Positions 61,449 to 64,000 of a stretch of DNA of 64,000 nt are shown one piece after another. Source of the DNA: Agromyces sp. Soil535 (lineage in GTDB: Bacteria > Actinomycetota > Actinomycetes > Actinomycetales > Microbacteriaceae); the NCBI RefSeq assembly GCF_001428255.1, contig NZ_LMRW01000023.1:310309-374308 (forward strand), in the 5' to 3' direction. Within the stretch, counting starts at the first letter, position 1; each line of letters opens with the position of its first letter. The notes beneath the pieces were generated by a model. The model did no database searches and had not been told where the DNA came from. It saw only the letters and a program-made list of their open reading frames with translations. Both the position numbers and the translations under genes were made by a program.

Positions 61449-61981
61449 CAGCTCCTCCTCCCAATGCCATCGTCCTCCCGATCGCCTCCGCCCGCTCCCC
61501 CCGGAAGGGGGCTCAGGTCACTGGATGCGTTCTCCGGCACGGATGCCTCGCGCAGGTGCGCGTTCCGCTGCTCGATAAGTCGTCGCAGGTATGGGCCGAG
61601 CACCACCTCGGCGAGCCGGCCCAGGCCGCCGAGCGGTGCGGTGAACGCGACCCGGTCGATCATGAGCGTGCCGTCGCCGGCGGCGACGAACCGGTGCTCG
61701 TGCCAGAAGCGATTGAACGGCCCGCGCACCTGCTCGTCGACGAACGAGTCGGGCGGCGACATGCGGGTGATGCGGCTCGTCATGCGGATGGGCACGCCGA
61801 AGTGCCAGGCGCGCCACGTGACCTCCTCCCCCTCGACCATGAGGCCGCCCCTCACGCCTGCGATGGCGCGCGCTCGGGAGTGGGCCATCGACGACAGGTG
61901 CAGATCGATGCTGCGTGACCGGTCGAACGCCTCCTGCACGCCGACCGGCAGCCGCGTCCGGCATTCGAACTCCACGACCAT
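61448..61981 (-). CDS. SRPBCC ligand-binding protein
   Basis: A 177-residue protein. VVEFECRTRLPVGVQEAFDRS is the SRPBCC opening, and RGPFNRFWHEHRFVAAGDGT and FTAPLGGLGRLAEVVLGPYL are the pattern seen in cyclase/dehydrase-like ligand-binding proteins. The last 25 residues are Gly/Asp-rich. A GAGACT hexamer 6 nt before the ATG is a weak leaderless -10. It is the first gene of a two-gene unit with the alpha/beta hydrolase. Confidence 0.87.
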   Translation of the reverse strand: MVVEFECRTRLPVGVQEAFDRSRSIDLHLSSMAHSRARAIAGVRGGLMVEGEEVTWRAWHFGVPIRMTSRITRMSPPDSFVDEQVRGPFNRFWHEHRFVAAGDGTLMIDRVAFTAPLGGLGRLAEVVLGPYLRRLIEQRNAHLREASVPENASSDLSPLPGGAGGGDREDDGIGRRS

Positions 61982-62058
61982 GACGGAAGTCTCGCATGCC
62001 CACGCCGGACTGGAGGCGGCCGATGCCGCACGTCATGCGCAGGCGGCGTCGGCGGCGC

Positions 62059-63042
62059 TCAGACCGAGTCGGGAAGGATTCGGATGACGAGACACCGCTC
62101 GTCGTCATCCCAGACGGCGCGCGTGCCGAGTGCCAGGCAGCGCTGCGTCATGGCATCGGCGATCTCGCTGGCGTGCCGTCCGGCGTGACGGGCCTGGAAG
62201 TGGACGATCTCGGTCGGATGCAGGCGCAGCTCGGTCGGGATCGCAGCTTCGGTGCGCAACATGAACAGGAACGACCGGTCGTTGCGCTCGACCGGATCGA
62301 CCGCGTAGTCGTCGACGAAGTCGCCGGCGCCGTAGAGGATCGGCCTGTCGCGGTACACCTCGACCCCACGCACGATGTGCGGGGAGTGCCCGAACACGAC
62401 GTCCGCTCCCGCGTCCACGAGCTCGCGCGCGAACGCACGGTGGCTGCGCGGGGCTTCGACGCCCCAGTTCCCACCCCAGTGCGCCGACACGATGAGCAAG
62501 TCGACGATGTCTCGCTCCCGGGCGACGATATCGAGCAGGGCCACGGCGCGTGGGTCGTCGGGGTCGATGGGCACGTGGTGCACGCCGGGCGACTCCTGGC
62601 CTGCTTCCCAGTCCGGCTCGTTGTCGGTGAAGGCGATCATGGCAATCGTGAGATCGTCGCGACGGATGACGGCGGGGCGCCGAGCCTCTTCCGCGTTCGC
62701 CCCCGCACCGGCGAAGCGGATGCCGTGCTGCGCGAGCGTCGCGAGCGACTCGAGCGCGGCATCCGCGCCGAAATCGAGCACATGGTTGTTCGCCACCGAA
62801 ACGAGAGCGAAGCCGGCCGACTCGAGGCTCGCCACGGCACGACGGTCGGCGCGGAAGTGGAAGGCCTTGCCGGGCCATGGCTCGCCGTCGTCGGCGAGCA
62901 CGAACTCGACGTTGCCGACGAGCGCGTCGGCGCGTCGCAGCAGCGGCAGCGTGTCGCCCCACGGGTACTCCGGCGGGCGACGGCGCAGTTCCTCCGCCAC
63001 GAGCCGGCCCAGCATCACGTCACCGACGAAGGCGATCTCCAT
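62059..63042 (-). CDS. CapA-like metallophosphatase-fold protein
   Basis: A 327-residue member of the CapA/PGA_cap family, named from poly-gamma-glutamate synthesis but widespread without it. FVGDVMLGR at 5-13 holds the first metal ligand, VSVANNHVLDFG near 80-91 the NxH motif, SAHWGGNW near 185 and FGHSPHIVRG near 213 the C-terminal histidines. There is no signal peptide or membrane anchor, unlike capsule CapA, so a cytoplasmic role is likely. The ATG at 63040-63042 is preceded by GGAGG at 5 nt and coincides with the domain start. No capB or capC lies nearby. Confidence 0.9.
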   Translation of the reverse strand: MEIAFVGDVMLGRLVAEELRRRPPEYPWGDTLPLLRRADALVGNVEFVLADDGEPWPGKAFHFRADRRAVASLESAGFALVSVANNHVLDFGADAALESLATLAQHGIRFAGAGANAEEARRPAVIRRDDLTIAMIAFTDNEPDWEAGQESPGVHHVPIDPDDPRAVALLDIVARERDIVDLLIVSAHWGGNWGVEAPRSHRAFARELVDAGADVVFGHSPHIVRGVEVYRDRPILYGAGDFVDDYAVDPVERNDRSFLFMLRTEAAIPTELRLHPTEIVHFQARHAGRHASEIADAMTQRCLALGTRAVWDDDERCLVIRILPDSV

Positions 63043-63240
63043 GGGACCCTCCGAGCCGCTCATGGCGGCGCGTTCGCTCTTCTTTCCATCATGCACCACC
63101 GGCGCTGCCCATCAGGCACCAGGCACATGCGCGACACGAGGATGAAGGCCCAGACGTCACCCGCAGGTGAGGGTCACGCGGCGCGGCATCCGAACGGGCC
63201 CACCGTCGCGGCGACGCGGCATCCGCCTGCAGACGACGAC

Positions 63241-63271
63241 GGCCCGGTCGCTCCTCGCGGAGCACCGGGCC
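63241..63271 (-). terminator. Terminator hairpin after pyk
   Basis: GGCCCGGT (63241-63248) pairs with ACCGGGCC (63264-63271), and an inner GCTCC/GGAGC extends the stem. It begins 10 bases past the pyk stop on the minus strand. Confidence 0.75.
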
Positions 63272-63280
63272 ATCGGTGCG

Positions 63281-64000
63281 TCAGTCCAGCACGTCGCCGA
63301 CGACGTGGACGCGCACGTCGTTCGTGGTGCCGGGGATGCCGGGAGGCGAACCCGAGATGATGACGACCTTCTCGCCGTTCGCGGCGATCCCGGTCTTCGC
63401 GAGGACCTCGTCGACCTGGCCGACCATCTGGTCGGTGTGGGTCACGCGATCGACGACGAACGACTCGACACCCCAATTCAGCGCCATGCGGCGACGGATC
63501 GCCGGGTCGGGCGTGAACGCGAGGATGGGGATGACGGAGCGGATGCGGGACATCCGGCGCACCGATTCGCCGGTCTCGGTGAAGACGCAGAGGTACTTCG
63601 CCTCGACGAAGTCCGCGACCTCGACGGCGGCGAGCGTGATCGCGCCGGCCTGCGTGCGCGGCTTCGTGCCGAGCGGCAGGATGCGGTCGAGCCCGTGCTC
63701 CTCGGTGGACTCCACGATGCGCGCCATCGTCTTCACCGTGATCACCGGGTACTCGCCGACGCTGGTCTCGCCCGAGAGCATCACGGCATCTGCACCGTCG
63801 AGCACCGCGTTCGCGACGTCGGAGGTCTCGGCGCGGGTCGGAACCGGGCTGTGGATCATCGACTCGAGCATCTGCGTGGCGACGATGACGGGCTTGGCGA
63901 GGCGCCGGGCGATCTCGACCGCGCGCTTCTGCACAATGGGCACGGCCTCGAGCGGCAGCTCGACGCCGAGGTCGCCTCGGGCGACCATGATCGCGTCGAA
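63281..64000 (-). CDS. pyk: Pyruvate kinase, C-terminal part (runs off the right edge)
   Basis: Makes pyruvate and ATP from phosphoenolpyruvate. The visible 239 codons hold the end of the active-site barrel ([35 protein letters not shown]-like [19 protein letters not shown]) and the C-terminal allosteric domain ending [16 protein letters not shown]. The N-terminal half lies outside the window. It ends before a hairpin at 63241-63271. Confidence 0.97.
   Translation of the reverse strand, partial: FDAIMVARGDLGVELPLEAVPIVQKRAVEIARRLAKPVIVATQMLESMIHSPVPTRAETSDVANAVLDGADAVMLSGETSVGEYPVITVKTMARIVESTEEHGLDRILPLGTKPRTQAGAITLAAVEVADFVEAKYLCVFTETGESVRRMSRIRSVIPILAFTPDPAIRRRMALNWGVESFVVDRVTHTDQMVGQVDEVLAKTGIAANGEKVVIISGSPPGIPGTTNDVRVHVVGDVLD

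Noticed and set aside
57571..63107. Possible att repeat: CACCACCGGC at the tRNA-Leu 3' end and again near 63098
   Set aside because: Only 10 identical GC-rich bases, no integrase and no further extension; chance is sufficient in this composition.

Overview
The window is high-GC DNA (about 70 percent by eye) packed with actinobacterial housekeeping genes. An actinobacterium of the Microbacteriaceae type (Agromyces/Leifsonia-like) is the best fit. The evidence is the OpcA and RbpA genes, WhiA, a suf operon carrying a Rieske ferredoxin, a short translational-type T-box before ileS, a type-2 (archaeal-like) ValRS, and the tkt-tal-pgi-zwf-opcA-pgl operon. Genus is not decidable from sequence alone. 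There is no prophage, insertion sequence or CRISPR array.

Layout. 1-2400: 5' part of RNase E/G, divergent from a VKOR-family gene. 3368-9108: ileS-folC-DUF4233-ndk operon, read leftward behind an isoleucine T-box. 9106-11064: GntR regulator divergent from an MHS-type transporter. 11194-14457: valS, an acetyltransferase and a small unknown gene. 14517-17444: methyltransferase divergent from an M3 peptidase. 17449-21574: sufB-sufD-Rieske-sufC-sufT, divergent from heme A synthase (ctaA) and a hexapeptide transferase. 23337-26617: a large LAL-family regulator divergent from a small lipoprotein, with a tandem 12-bp repeat between them. 26664-36038: ctaB divergent from the pentose phosphate operon. 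36135-40580: sodA, then gap-pgk-tpiA-secG-rbpA. 40773-57459: whiA, rapZ, uvrC, uvrA, uvrB, coaE, rpsA, a DUF885 peptidase, polA and an ANTAR response regulator. This repeats the order known around polA-rpsA-coaE-uvrB-uvrA in mycobacteria. 57496-57578: tRNA-Leu(CAA). 57581-61981: an accessory block with a LuxR regulator, an ABM-like protein, two SRPBCC proteins and an alpha/beta hydrolase. 62059-64000: a CapA-like protein and the 3' part of pyruvate kinase.

How the genes work together. Carbon flow (pgi, zwf, opcA, pgl, tkt, tal, tpiA, pgk, gap, pyk), respiration (ctaA, ctaB), Fe-S assembly (suf), nucleotide excision repair (uvrA, uvrB, uvrC, polA) and translation (ileS, valS, rpsA, tRNA-Leu) are all represented. 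The most noteworthy signals are regulatory. They are the ileS T-box, a LexA-type box at uvrA, hairpins in the rpsA leader, at least nine genes whose -10 hexamer sits only 6-7 nt before the start codon (leaderless), the tandem repeat at the LAL/lipoprotein promoter, and overlapping divergent promoters at tRNA-Leu. I found no clearly new multi-gene system. The LAL/lipoprotein pair and the block beside tRNA-Leu are the best candidates for uncharacterised biology.
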